64,000 nt of DNA from Brugia malayi (taxonomy: Eukaryota > Nematoda > Chromadorea > Rhabditida > Onchocercidae): contig NW_025062475.1 in assembly GCF_000002995.4 (NCBI RefSeq), forward strand, positions 9,614,187-9,678,186, written 5' to 3'. The position numbers and the translations under genes were made by a program. Under the pieces are notes generated by a model. It saw only the letters and a list, made by a program, of their open reading frames with translations, did no database searches and had not been told where the DNA came from. The stretch's first letter is position 1. The number at the start of each line of letters is the position of its first letter. This document shows, in pieces, positions 45,994-57,926 of this stretch.

Positions 45994-48900
45994 TTATGAA
46001 TTGTTTTGCTGAACCAATTCCGAACATGCAATGCAAACACGCTCAACACCATCTGATGTAAGCATCATGCAACGACGACAATGAATTTTACCGCACCTAT
46101 AACAGTGTAGACGACGCTCACCACGCGTGACAAATTCCGCACTGCAATCAATATTTGAGCATTCATCTGCCGAACGAATTGATTGCCAGCGTAAAGCAGG
46201 CAATGGACTATTATTGTCCTGAAATATCAGTTTCAGAGAAGCAACCATAAATTCTCACCACACAAATGATAACAGTAGAAGCAGCGATGTATTCTAGTAA
46301 ATGGATGAAGACCAAAAACCTGCGATCGAATAACATCAACAAATCATTTCATTCCTTAAGGAATGACTTATCTCATTATGATCACCTAATGATTACCTAA
46401 AATATTTTTTTAGATATTAAAATCGCCTACTAAAGTGAATATAAATAGTTTCAGGAGAAAAGATAAATCAAATAAAACGCATAATTTGATATAACAGTGT
46501 ATAATATTAAATACCATTTTGTTTTGCAAATAACTGATGACATTTTAGACCTATCCAAAATATACCCTTCATTACAATATTCAAGCAATAAGAAATTATA
46601 ATTTGAGCTTAAGTGTATAACTTTGCCTGTATATTCTACCGATAAAAACACTACCTCCCTTTTGAAAAAGCCAAAAAGTTGCTACTATGAAAAACAAATA
46701 ATACAAAAACGAACACTATATGGGAATAGTGCATCGTATATGCCACTTTCCTGGATATTTTGCCCTCCATCCCAGGAATTCTTCTTCCATTTTTCATCCA
46801 TTGTGTAATTATGAGTTAATGAAGTGACGTCTGAAATCCGCTCTGCAAAAAACCCTCAAAGATAACCGCAAAAGCAAGCACCACAAGATAACACAAATAA
46901 GATACCAAATTTTTATTAACTTAAATTGTTTTTTATCAGCATATTAATCTGTTAAAAAGAAAGAAAATGAAAAACTTTTATTTTAAAGGACCTGGAATTT
47001 TAGAAGCTTCAGGTGTAATAGTGTTAGAAATAGAACTAGAATGGCCACTATCACTCATCACTTCACTTCCCGGTGTTTGTTTTCCCACTAAAAGTTTCAA
47101 TTCTGCCAATCTCTGTAAAATATTCCTCATAAGAAAAAGTTAAAAATTTGGTTAGAAACCAAAAATGCTAGTGAAAGTACTTTCCATAATTCTTTCAAAA
47201 TTAGCTGGAAAAACTTATCATCGACTGCTTCTTTAAGTTTGATCATTAATGATATCAATATTTGACCAAACAAATTCGTAAAAAAAAGGAAAAATATATA
47301 CCGATTGAAGTGAAGCCAAATGTGCCTCCAAGATGCCAACATGTTCCATTGTTGATAGTGCTACATCATTTGTATTTTCCCGTGGCAAAAGTCCGGTATC
47401 GAAACGATTGTACATAGCTGTCCAGATAACTAACGCTGATGGATGTAAGTTTATTTTTCCCAAAAAACCATACTTATTCATCTGTAAAAAAAAAAGATCA
47501 CACTGCGTGCAGTTTTCAACGTGAACTTTTCAGTCCTATCAATTGTACTAGTTGCACTTTCATCATATTATTCAGAAAAGGTAAAATTTTGTAAAATGCA
47601 ATAATATACTTTATGAAAACCACTCTAAAACCCAATAAATTTTTGAAAAATTATCAGCTTTCATAAAAAGTCTCGCAAATTACCGTAGTTTTTTAGAAAC
47701 TTTCATCATATACAATAATTAAAATTCCCATATTTTATTCAAGATATTTGAATGGAATAAAATCAGAAGCAGAAACAAACTAACTTCATATAACGGATTG
47801 ATATAATCGTCATGACGGTCATCCAGAAATGCCCATAAAGACTGTGTTCTTTTTGCTAGATTGAGATCCTAAATTAACAGAGTAAAAACAAATTTCTAAT
47901 AAAATATACTGGATCGCTTTTTGGTGTCTAAGCATACCTTTCGGTCTTTGTCACAATTCCCAAGAAATGTACCAAACTGACAAGAGTAGGCATGCTCGTG
48001 CATATGGATTAAATAACGTTCGTTGAATTCGAAAGCACATGGATACTGTCGCATGATTTGAAATGTCGCGTCCAGAAACTGAGTGAAAATAGGCGATACC
48101 TAAGCAATGTATGACAAGTAATAATGGCAGCCAAGAAATTCTCTTTCTGCATGTAATAACATATCTAGCAATTGTTTACAGCGAAAATATCATCTTTTCT
48201 TAAATTCCAAAAAATATGATATCCAAATAAATAAGATATCTGAGTTAAACGTCAAGTAGAATATAAGTGCTACTGAAATCTAAAACGTTTAATAGTTAAG
48301 ATATTTCTATGTCTAAAACTATAGCAAATGTGAAATAACCAAAATATCCTACTAAAGATTTGTAAAATTTGTCACATTTACTGTCATAAGGACATTTCTT
48401 TTCTTGCAGTTCTGTCTTACATTACCTCTCGAGCTGCTTCGTCATTGAAAGCACCAATATGGCCACATCGATCGTCAAATTTATGACCAAAACCAAGCCA
48501 ATCCTTCTCGATCAATATCTGCAACAGATACTTCCTGTTAAACGCACAGTAAGATCCAAAAGAACATCATTTTAGTTCTCCACTATTAAACTGCAATTAC
48601 ATCATAGCTTAAGCACTGTGAAATTTAAACGAACAATCAGATTGTAAGCACTGCAAAAAATACACCCTTAATCACTTTCGGCGGATTATAATATGTGACA
48701 GATTCCAAAATGTAATCATGCTACAACTAAAGCACCATAATTTTATAAAATCAGTTTGAATATTGAATAGATTTTCCTTACCGACCAGTGAATTTCACAA
48801 TATTTGCAATTCGATTATAAGGTTTAATAAATTTAATCTGCGTTTAATTTGATTTAATTTAATCCCAATCAACCAAAATATTTTTATAAGAATACAGTAA

Positions 48901-51900
48901 CGCATGACATTACATTTTGATTTTATAAAACAAGCTTATTGCGACACACCTGGAAACCTTTTATAGTCCGAAAAAACGGATCCAGTAAGATTTGGGCAAT
49001 GCTGACCGATTGCGCCGTACGATCCCAACCATCAGAACAGTGTACAACGCATGAAATTCCACGTGCTATTGAAATGGCCAAAAAATTGCCACATTCCAAC
49101 AGGGCAAGGACATGTTTTAACCAACTGGATGCTTCCAACTGTTTATAATAATCCGAAACCGTTTTTGATCGATGACACGCTGCAATAATCAAACATCGAT
49201 CAGTTTAATATTGTTAACGAATCACTTCAGTGAACAACAATCAGATCATGCAATTAACATAATGTATATTAATAAATATACATTTGCTTATCTATTTATT
49301 ATATCTTGTCTTATACTATCTCTCTTCCTCTTCCGCCTCCCCGTCTTCTTAACTAACTAGTCTGATAAGACTCTATTTCTGTTTCTTATCCCTTCTTCAT
49401 TAAATCTATTTGTCGAAATCAATTTCATAGCTAACTGATCCATGTTCCCTATTTTTAAGGTTTTTATCAATAACCGATCAGACATCAACAATAGTTGTTT
49501 GAATCTTACATCTTCATGAAGGGAATTTTTAAATTCGACAAAAATTCACCTTCTAATAATTTGCTTAGACTCGATCTCATAATGTGTATATTGTCAATAT
49601 CGAAGAAATGAAATCGTAAATTTGTATAATTCCGAACATTTTCAAATCCTTTACCTTGCATTTTATTAACCATAGCATTCATCTGAACAAAAAAAAATTC
49701 ATTTTTTCAATAGCAAATATCCAAAAAAGCCTGTTAACTGGGAAAGAGAACTAATTTTGAAAAAGAGCAAAAAATGCGATTACCACACTATAAGGAAATC
49801 CTTTTAATGTCTTTTAATCTTAACATGTGCCTAAATACTTTAATCTTAAATTCTCTTATTCTTTCTTTCTCTATCGTAATGAACCGATAGTAAATACAAA
49901 AAAAAAAAAAAAAAAATGAAAAGAAAAAGAAAAAAGCGCCTATTAGTAAAGTACATGAAATTAAAGATAAAAGTAGAAAAACGCACCTTTGGTCGTGTAT
50001 CAATTAAATAAAGCGTTGAACTGGAAGGATTCGTCTTTGCTATTGCATCCATCAGCATTTCGTCTTCAACGCAACGTGCGCTAAAACCCGTTAAGGGTTG
50101 AGCACATCTAAAAAAACAAATATGTTTGTAGCAAAATTCAAGCTATTGTTGCATGCCATATTTATTCCATTTTCCAAATGTATATTTTACAACTCGCATT
50201 TATCCTTTCCAATATTTTGTCCTATAAAAACAATTGCTTCAAGTACTAATTGAAACTAAGTAAATAGCCTCAAAAATTGGATGGCTTGATTTGAATTTTT
50301 TTTCTAATTGTAACAAGTAAGCCATAGAAAAAGAGAAATATCAATAGAAAAATAAATTTGTGAAGTGTTATGAAACAAGAAACTATGCAAAACGGAAAAT
50401 GAACAAGCCTCGAGATGCTAGCTGCATTTGGCCGGTGAAAATATGTAAGAACAGGCAGGCGTGCACGGCTACGAAACTTGCATGATCCTATCAGGGTTTG
50501 AGTGGTTGTTGCGGATGGGACACACAAACATTCCGGATAAGTATCACAGTACTGAAAAAGCTTGTAACTACATGAATAACATAAAATACCATGCAATGCC
50601 ATAGATTATCTGGAAGTATTTTCTGGAAAAAGTTCTCACAAAATACAGAAAAATAGAAGTGTTTAGTTAAATAATCCTAAAAATTTTTATTTTTTGAAAG
50701 TTAAAAGTATTAGTTGAAAATTTTAACTATTATTGTTCAATTTCAGGTTACTAATAATCTGGTATCCGAAAAATCTAAATAACTAGTCTCTTAGCTTACA
50801 TTTTTTTCTGTTTCGAGCTAACATCATTTATTTGTGATGAAAAATGCATTACTTTCACCTGATTCAGTTTCCGTTATTAATTGTTTTAAATAATTTAAGA
50901 AAAAATATATAAATGACAAAAAATAATTAAAACCTTATATCCCGTATTAAAATCGGTAATTTTCCATTTTCGATCATCCGCTGTACCAATTCCCTGACGG
51001 GCAAATTCAACAGCCCAATCAAATCGATCCCAGCCGCGTTTTTCCGCATTCAAACGAATATCATCGTTTCGTTCTTTGTTTTCAAATGCAAATACATCCG
51101 TTATATTTACTAAAATCAATGCAAGAATTGGCTTTCGTTCACATACTTGTCAATACCTTTTAATGATGCTACTAATAGTACTACTAATGCGACAAAGTTC
51201 CTCCAGAAGATTGAGATCTGTATTAAATTTATCATTTACTCACCACTTCATCTATTACTACAATTTATTACATTCATAAAACATTATTTCACTTTAATTT
51301 CAATAAAACAAACAAACCAGGTTTGCCGCATTTGTTCAATGTTTCCACGAGATCTTGGCATTCTTTGTCACGTGTTATTAAAAAAGTTAAGGTTAGAAAA
51401 TGTTTACATTTCACTGTTAGCGGTGTTCCTAATACTGAAAGCATTCCTTTCTCCACTGTTCCGATTAATCCGTTTGGAACCTGCAAAATAAGATTAAACT
51501 ATCCTTTTTATTCCAATTTGTGACCCATTCAACATAATTTTAGCAAGCAAAAAAAGAATATTCATTCACTATCTGGTTGGTCTAGTCACTAGTCATAAGT
51601 GAGATTATCAATAATCAATCAAATCAGTCGCAATCTATATCAGTTATCTTTTCCACTCATTTGAAAAAAGTTTTGAAAGTTGTATTGATTTTTCTTTTTC
51701 ATGTTCTCATACGTAATTCATGTCTGCTAAATTCTCGCTTATTTTAAGTGCTACTTTATTACATAATAATGACTAATGATACTTGAACAATGCTTAATTC
51801 CAACGCTAGTTACTTAGGATGCACTAAATACACTAAATAAAGTCCTTTAATAATTTGAAAAAAAAAATACTCCATAAAAGTAAATTAAGGAGTCTTCGAA

Positions 51901-52499
51901 AAATGAAAATAATCTAACTTCATAGAATTAAATCAAAAAAATTAAGAAATAAATATAAGACAAACCCATATTTCTTTCGCACTATCTTCAGCTTTAAAAA
52001 TAACATGTGAAGTGGTTACATGTATCGAACCGACAATATTCGGCTCCGACCCTAATCGATCAATCAACTGTACTTTGTTTACCTGAAATTACCTTCATGA
52101 AAAACGTATTAAGCTTCGTTTTCAGCCCTTTCTATCTATATATTATAGGTTTTATCATTCCATCTTTACATTTCTCATCTAATGTTACGTGGCCAAACAA
52201 AGATTAATATTAAGAAAGGTTTTTTTAAATGTGGAAAAAAGATACATAATAAAATGAATGAATTAACTAGTTCAATGACTGAAATGCTTCTCGTTTTGTT
52301 TTGAATAATAATAAGACTTTGGTACTTGACAAAAAACTGTAAAAAACATATCTGGAATAATGGATGTTTTCTCTTTTTCCTCTTAAAAGCTTTTCAGATA
52401 GTGATTGCTCATTAAATTAAATTATACAAAACCAGCAGAAATACACTATAAGATGTAAGCTACCTGCATTCCACACTTCAAACAACATGTTTCACTCAT
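45994..52499 (-). CDS. mtm-6: Myotubularin-related phosphatase (MTMR6/7/8 type) with FYVE-like finger, 15 exons
   Basis: Phosphoinositide 3-phosphatase acting on PI3P and PI(3,5)P2 of endosomal membranes. Exons (minus): 52464-52499, 51966-52082, 51318-51480, 50934-51109, 50409-50551, 49987-50107, 49550-49682, 48950-49179, 48426-48518, 47938-48099, 47785-47868, 47302-47481, 46992-47112, 46715-46842, 45994-46218; 703 residues. A PH-GRAM domain comes first (VQLIDRLGSEPNIVGSIHV, GTPLTVKCKHF). The phosphatase part has RCAQPLTGFSARCVEDEML, MRSSLSKLLE and the active site VVHCSDGWDRTAQ (C343, R349), then KDWLGFGHKFDDRCG and SCQFGTFLGNCDKDRK. These match MTMR6/7/8 better than MTMR3/4. The last exon carries a FYVE-like Cys cluster: RGERRLHCYRCGKIHCRRCM, RVCIACSEL. 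The intron after 50409 needs a GC donor. The symbol follows the C. elegans family member and is provisional. Confidence 0.93.
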
Positions 52500-52904
52500 T
52501 TTAAAACATGCACCTACATTTTCTAATCTTCATTTAATTCATATCTTTTTCCAAAAAAAATTTAAACAAAGGGAAAATTTTTGGAAACAAAAAATAAAGA
52601 CACACATATAAATTAATAAAAAAATAATAAAATAAAAATGAGAAGGGAATGAGCATCAAAAATTGAACCCAAGTACGGTAACACATATCGATAATAAAAT
52701 ATTTAATTTTAGGATTTTCAAACGAGACTTAGTTCGGTAAAAAATTGTCTATGCTTCTTCTTTTTCCTAAAAAGTATCCAATTTAATTCGTTTTATAAAA
52801 TAAAAAAAAAAAGAAAAACTTTGCTCATTATACATATATATTCTTCAACAAACTTTGCTCTATCCTCAGAGGAATAGCAAAAAAATCTTTGACAAATTAA
52901 ACTT
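52500..52904. other. Gap between myotubularin start and orphan 3' exon
   Basis: 405 bp, AT-rich, between two minus-strand coding segments. The spacing would suit two cistrons of an operon, but no spliced-leader acceptor stands out. Confidence 0.45.
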
Positions 52905-53095
52905 TCAGAAACATCTTATAAAACCGCACACCGTTTGTAACAATCCACAGTATAGTATCAAATCGTCATCACGTAACGACTCATGGCCCATTATCGTTTC
53001 ATACAAACGTTTGAATCCATCAATCAATAGCAATCGAGCAATTTCAAATTCATCCGTTGGCGAAGATACCATCGGTAAGCTCATTTGCAATTTAC
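52905..53095 (-). CDS. Orphan terminal exon of an unidentified gene
   Basis: A clear minus-strand coding segment of 63 codons plus two bases ending in TGA, preceded by an AATATCAG acceptor at 53096-53103. It reads LQMSLPMVSSPTDEFEIARL, then LIDGFKRLYETIMGHESL and DDDLILYCGLLQTVCGFIR. The composition is that of a folded helical protein, not repeat. I do not recognise the family. The upstream exon must end one base into a codon. I could not find it in 53.1-57 kb with confidence, so the gene is either largely in long introns or its other exons are short. The start is unknown. Confidence 0.55.
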
Positions 53096-56000
53096 CTGAT
53101 ATTATCAACTACTGGATGAATTTTTATACAAAAAAATTTGTCGAAAATTTACAATTATTTGTTGATAAATATAATATTTAGAAAAAAAAGGAAAGCAAAA
53201 TTTCAGAAGTAAAGAACTGCTCTTGCTAAATAACTACTCATTCTAGGCTAAGCTAAAAATAAGTAGTTTTTATTTTCCAACAAATGTTGACATCATTTCA
53301 TTATAAAAAGGACATAGCTTTTAGTTGCCATTATACAAAAATCCCATCCCTAAATAACCAAAAATAAGCATTAAATCAGTAAAAGATGCTCCTAACATAA
53401 ATTTAAGAAAAACTTGAAGCTTTAAACTTTAAAATTCAATTATGCACAAAGGAAAAATTTACGTAAGTCAAATACAAAGAAATCCAAAATATGATTGAAA
53501 ATCCGAAAAAAAAAATGAAAAAATCCTGGAAAAATTTTTTTTAAATATTTAAAAGTTAACTGGAAGCAATCTTGGGTAAAAAAGAATGACTTAATAAAGC
53601 GATATAATTTTTTATTATCTTAAGAAAAGAAATAATCAGCATTACAAATAAATCAAGAAAACTAGAAAGTTATGATAATTTCCCAAAAAATAAACAACCA
53701 ACATTAGATCGAAACAGTTATAGATACGTTAATGCGGTGGATGGCTCAGAAAACCGGTGAGAATAGACTATGTATGAAGTGACGATGGAGAAAAATTCCG
53801 CATAAAGCATATTCCAAATTGAAAAATTAAAAAAAAAAAATCTTTAATAAATAAATTCCAATAAATATTTTTTATGGGAAAAGTATGTAATGTGATTTTT
53901 CCGTGATTTTATCGCAAAAGAAAAAATTTTTCAAAATCCTTAGAAAAAAAAAATTGCTTTAACAGATACTAAAAATTCAAAAAGAAAAAGCCTTTGAGAA
54001 GTCGAAAACTGTCAATAATTTTTTAAGGGTTGGACCAAAAAAGAGAAAGAAAAGATTTTAAATAATTTTTGTCAAGAACTTCTCTTCCAAAAAAAAATTC
54101 TCGATTAAGAGAAATTCTTCTCTATCAAGATAAGAGCTCTATTTAAAGAAACAAACTCAATAGCATCAACAACAGACCTAAGCAAACTGTTTTATTCTTT
54201 TTTCTTCTCATCCCCTCTCGAGTCCACTTCATTTCCCACATCTAATAAATAGGTCCAATAATCGAATTATGCCATCTCTTATATGTTAAACTTCCTAGTC
54301 TTTCATTAGCTATAAGACTGAATGAAAGAGGAAATTCAAATTTAAAGTCTAGCAATTGAGTGGATTATATTTATGACAAAAATTCAATCAATTAGAAATA
54401 TATAATTCATTCATTCCTATTTTGTTGTATTCCTTTGGAATTTCAATATCTTTTTGTGCAAAATTTCCATATTTCCCACTGTGGAATTATATCGAATCAT
54501 AAAAACTAAGAAAATTTATGACGCAAAACATAAATTCAATCAACCGTTCTGATGGGCAAATCAACCATATAAAATATAGCAATATAGAGTCAATGAGAAT
54601 TTTCATAGAAATCCTACTTAGCTATATAATAATTAAAGTACAAATCCAACTATAATTGCCACAATGTCTAGAATTTGAACTAAATCTCGCAGTTTAGAAA
54701 ACTAAAACCTTGAAGGCATTCTTAAAAAGAAAAAAAATTAATTTAATTTCCAGTATATGGTGAAAATTTCTAGCCATATTAAAACAAACCTAGCTAAATT
54801 TCGCGCAAAACCATTGTTTCATTCATCGTTTAAATTAAATTCACAAAACCTAATCTGTTGTTATCATTTCTAAAAGTAAATCTTACAATTTATTTAGCTG
54901 TGATATCATTGCACATTTCCATTAAAGGATTACTCATCACGTTGCTTCATCACACTATCTATCGATGATTTGAATCAATCAGTCATTTTAGAACTGATTT
55001 CACAAAAGACAACAAAACATAAATAAATTTCTCTCGCAATGTCATCCAACTAACATATTATGAGTATTGAATTGTGCTTATATAAATAAAATGCGAAAAA
55101 ATACACCAACGATATGTTTGATGTATACATTTAAAGATATATTTTCCAATCTATAATGTTAAATAAAGCTTTCTAAAACCTGAAATTCTATGGCATAAGT
55201 CATGCCTTACTGAAATTATTTGGAAAAAAAAAAAAAAAAAAATCGTTAAAAAGAAAAAGAGTGTGTCGTCAAAAGTAAAGCTTTTAATGTCTGTCGTCGC
55301 GAAAAAAATGAATCAAAAATAGTGCACTGTTAGCAAAATTACTTAAACCACAATATTTTTGAAAACTTTAAGGGAAAGCAATTCAAATGCAAAAAATATA
55401 AACGATGCAAAAATTGTGTAAATAATGAAAACGAATAAATTATCCTTCACGATATAATGTTTGTTAGAGCAGCAGATAATTTTTATAAGTATTTAAAACA
55501 AATTAAAGAAATAACAAACTAACAACATCGAAATTTCTACAAACACTAAACTGCTTCATATATTAATACCATAGTTTCTTTTACTCTAGCAATTGGAAAA
55601 GAAAACATCTGTGTAAATCGATTAAGAAATTGTTCCAAAGTGTCTCACATAATATTTGCATTTTCACTCTCATTTCCCCTCAAATATTTAAAGCGTTTCT
55701 ATTAAAACTTCTTCTATACAAATTGAACTATTTGCTACACTTAACTGAAAATAAACTTACAAATAGTCCGAATTTTGACTTGCTTGTAAAAAACAATACA
55801 TAACAAAAAGAAAAATGTACTAATAACCCATAAATACAAATATTTTTTCCTAATTATCTCCTGTTTTCCAACACTTGCAAACATTGATCTTTCCACTCTT
55901 ACATCAATTTCCTTATTATTTCGTTTATTTCTATCACCCTGCCTTCCTTTTAATCTGCCATTCGTTATTTTTTTTTCGCCTTTCATTTATAGGAATCGAA

Positions 56001-56261
56001 TATTTGAAATGAGTGAAAAAAAATCGGAATAATACCAGGTACAATTTTATATTAACTTCATGAGGACTATTTAATAACCTTAAAGTTATTTCTAAGCGAT
56101 GAATTTTATTAATCACTGATATGCTTTCCCGTAGCTTATATTTCTTAAATTATTGAATTTCACCACTTCTCTTTTTCTTCATTTCTCTTTTTCGCATCTT
56201 TTCTAATATTCTATTAGAAGGAGGGAGAAGAAATACAAGGAGAAAGAGAAAGATGATTAAC

Positions 56262-56291
56262 CTTCGGAATAATAATATCGTCAAAGCGCAT
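56262..56291 (-). other. Possible first coding exon (MRFDDIIIPK)
   Basis: On the minus strand a TTTTTTATAG acceptor is followed by about 77 bases, then an ATG reading MRFDDIIIPK up to an AAG|GTTAAT donor at 56262. It could be the 5' end of the gene whose terminal exon is at 52905-53095. The phase (0 at this donor, 1 needed at the other end) requires at least one unseen exon between them. Confidence 0.25.
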
Positions 56292-57066
56292 TTTGAATTA
56301 TTTCCATTTTCATCCCAACATAACAGATGAATGGTTGTTTACTAGCAATATCCAACGTTTCCTATAAAAAAGAGAAAAATACAACCGTTTATTATCAATG
56401 CCACCTTTGATCTCTACAGCAACTTTCACCAATTGAATATTCCTACAAATTATGAATTATTATAAACAAATAGTAAATGTTGATAAAAAAAGTTAAAACA
56501 TTAGTGTAATAAAATTTCCTATGCAAAAATTGTTCAACTGGCGGAAAACATGAAAAATTATGGTTGCTATGAAATTATAGCAATATATTCAAGCTAACAC
56601 ATATATATATGTCATGTGAAAAAAGAAAACACATCAATGAATCTTATCTAACTTCTAAAGTAAGCACAACCAGAAATTATATACTGTATTCGATATAATC
56701 AACAAAAAAAGGAAAGTATTAGTAAATGAATGCAAATTTCCCTGTCAAAATAATTAAACAGTGACTTTAATAATGTAAAAAAATTACAACATATATGATC
56801 ATATATATTTCGCCATATATATGTCAATTTTTCACAACAGCATAATGACATAATAAATCTAAAAATTTGACATAACTAATTAAATATAAATAATGAATCC
56901 TTCATATAAATATTCCATGCACAGAATGATAATCCGAAAATATGTCTACAGAGATATACTTACTGGAATTAAACGGAAATGAAAAAATTCAATATACTAT
57001 CACTTCATAAGTTAAAAAACAAATCCGCCGCATCGATTTCTGGCTATTCATCTTCTAAACCTGCGG

Positions 57067-57102
57067 GAAATTTCATCCACGCCGATGGGATGATGAAATT
57101 TC
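57067..57102. repeat. Perfect 11-bp inverted repeat (stem-loop)
   Basis: GAAATTTCATC at 57067-57077 is the exact reverse complement of GATGAAATTTC at 57092-57102, with a 14-base GC-richer loop. It lies in a patch of about 150 bp that is less AT-rich than the flanks, roughly 0.8 kb upstream of the SPB1 start. No protein or known RNA family is recognised. Confidence 0.8.
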
Positions 57103-57492
57103 ACACGAAATGCATGGTATGACTGTTACGGTGGGGTCAGAGGTTTTCCGGATATGAGCCGGATATCACATCTTTGCTTCATGGACAAGTGAGCGTAGAA
57201 GTGAGTTATACTGATTGGTGGTCAGAGATCACTTTAAGATTACAGAGCTCCAGTTTAAGGAGTAATAGATTATTCTTTTGGCATTCCGGAGATAGCTTCA
57301 AAATGAATGAAATAAATCTTTACGTGAGCTTTTTGAAGTCACTGTTTAATTACTGGCAACAATAATATTAAAAGTATAAGAAATTATTAGGACTACGGAA
57401 TTGTATGTTTTATTAGTAGTTTAACAACTTCATAACTCTAAATTTAATTATCAGAAATAAATATATGTGTTTAGAAATGAAAGACAGCTAAG

Positions 57493-57557
57493 ACTAGCTG
57501 TAAGACTGATAAGTCTTATCAGATTATCAGAGACTGATAAGGCTAGCTGTAAGAGGT
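57493..57557. repeat. Nested short direct and inverted repeats
   Basis: GCTAGCTGTAAGA-like words flank a palindrome CTGATAAG-T-CTTATCAG (about 57508-57524), followed by another GACTGATAAG copy. It resembles a small hairpin produced by local slippage or a minute inverted duplication. Confidence 0.65.
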
Positions 57558-57926
57558 GTTATAGATGATTTGCCTAAATGATTCTACGGCCTTTTTCCTG
57601 GCGTACTTTTTTCTTGTAGTTGGAAATTTCGTTTCATTGTTAGGATTGTCTCTAGTAATGAGAAACAGCGAAGGAAAAAGTTAAGCTCGTTCATATCATA
57701 TACAATATAGCAATTTCAATTTACCATCCTATAATGAACTTGCTAATTTCCAGTCAAATATTAAATGTTTTAACTGATAGCTTGTTGGCGAAAGATTGTT
57801 ACACATACGTCCATGTCATTATTTCATTCTCTATTGTTTGCGAACGATTTAATTAATACAGTTTTCTAATTCTTCGGAGTGTTTTCCAGAAATTCAAGTT
57901 TCGCACAGCAACGAAATTGAAAGAAA

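Larger units (their letters stand above)
53096..57926. other. Long AT-rich region, mostly unassigned
   Basis: 4.8 kb with no convincing exon chain. It may contain introns and 5' exons of the gene ending at 52905, and holds the promoter of the plus-strand SPB1 gene. Specific elements are listed separately: a possible first exon at 56262-56291, an inverted repeat at 57067-57102 and small repeats near 57490-57557. Minus ORFs 55741-56116 are short and lack motifs. Confidence 0.5.
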
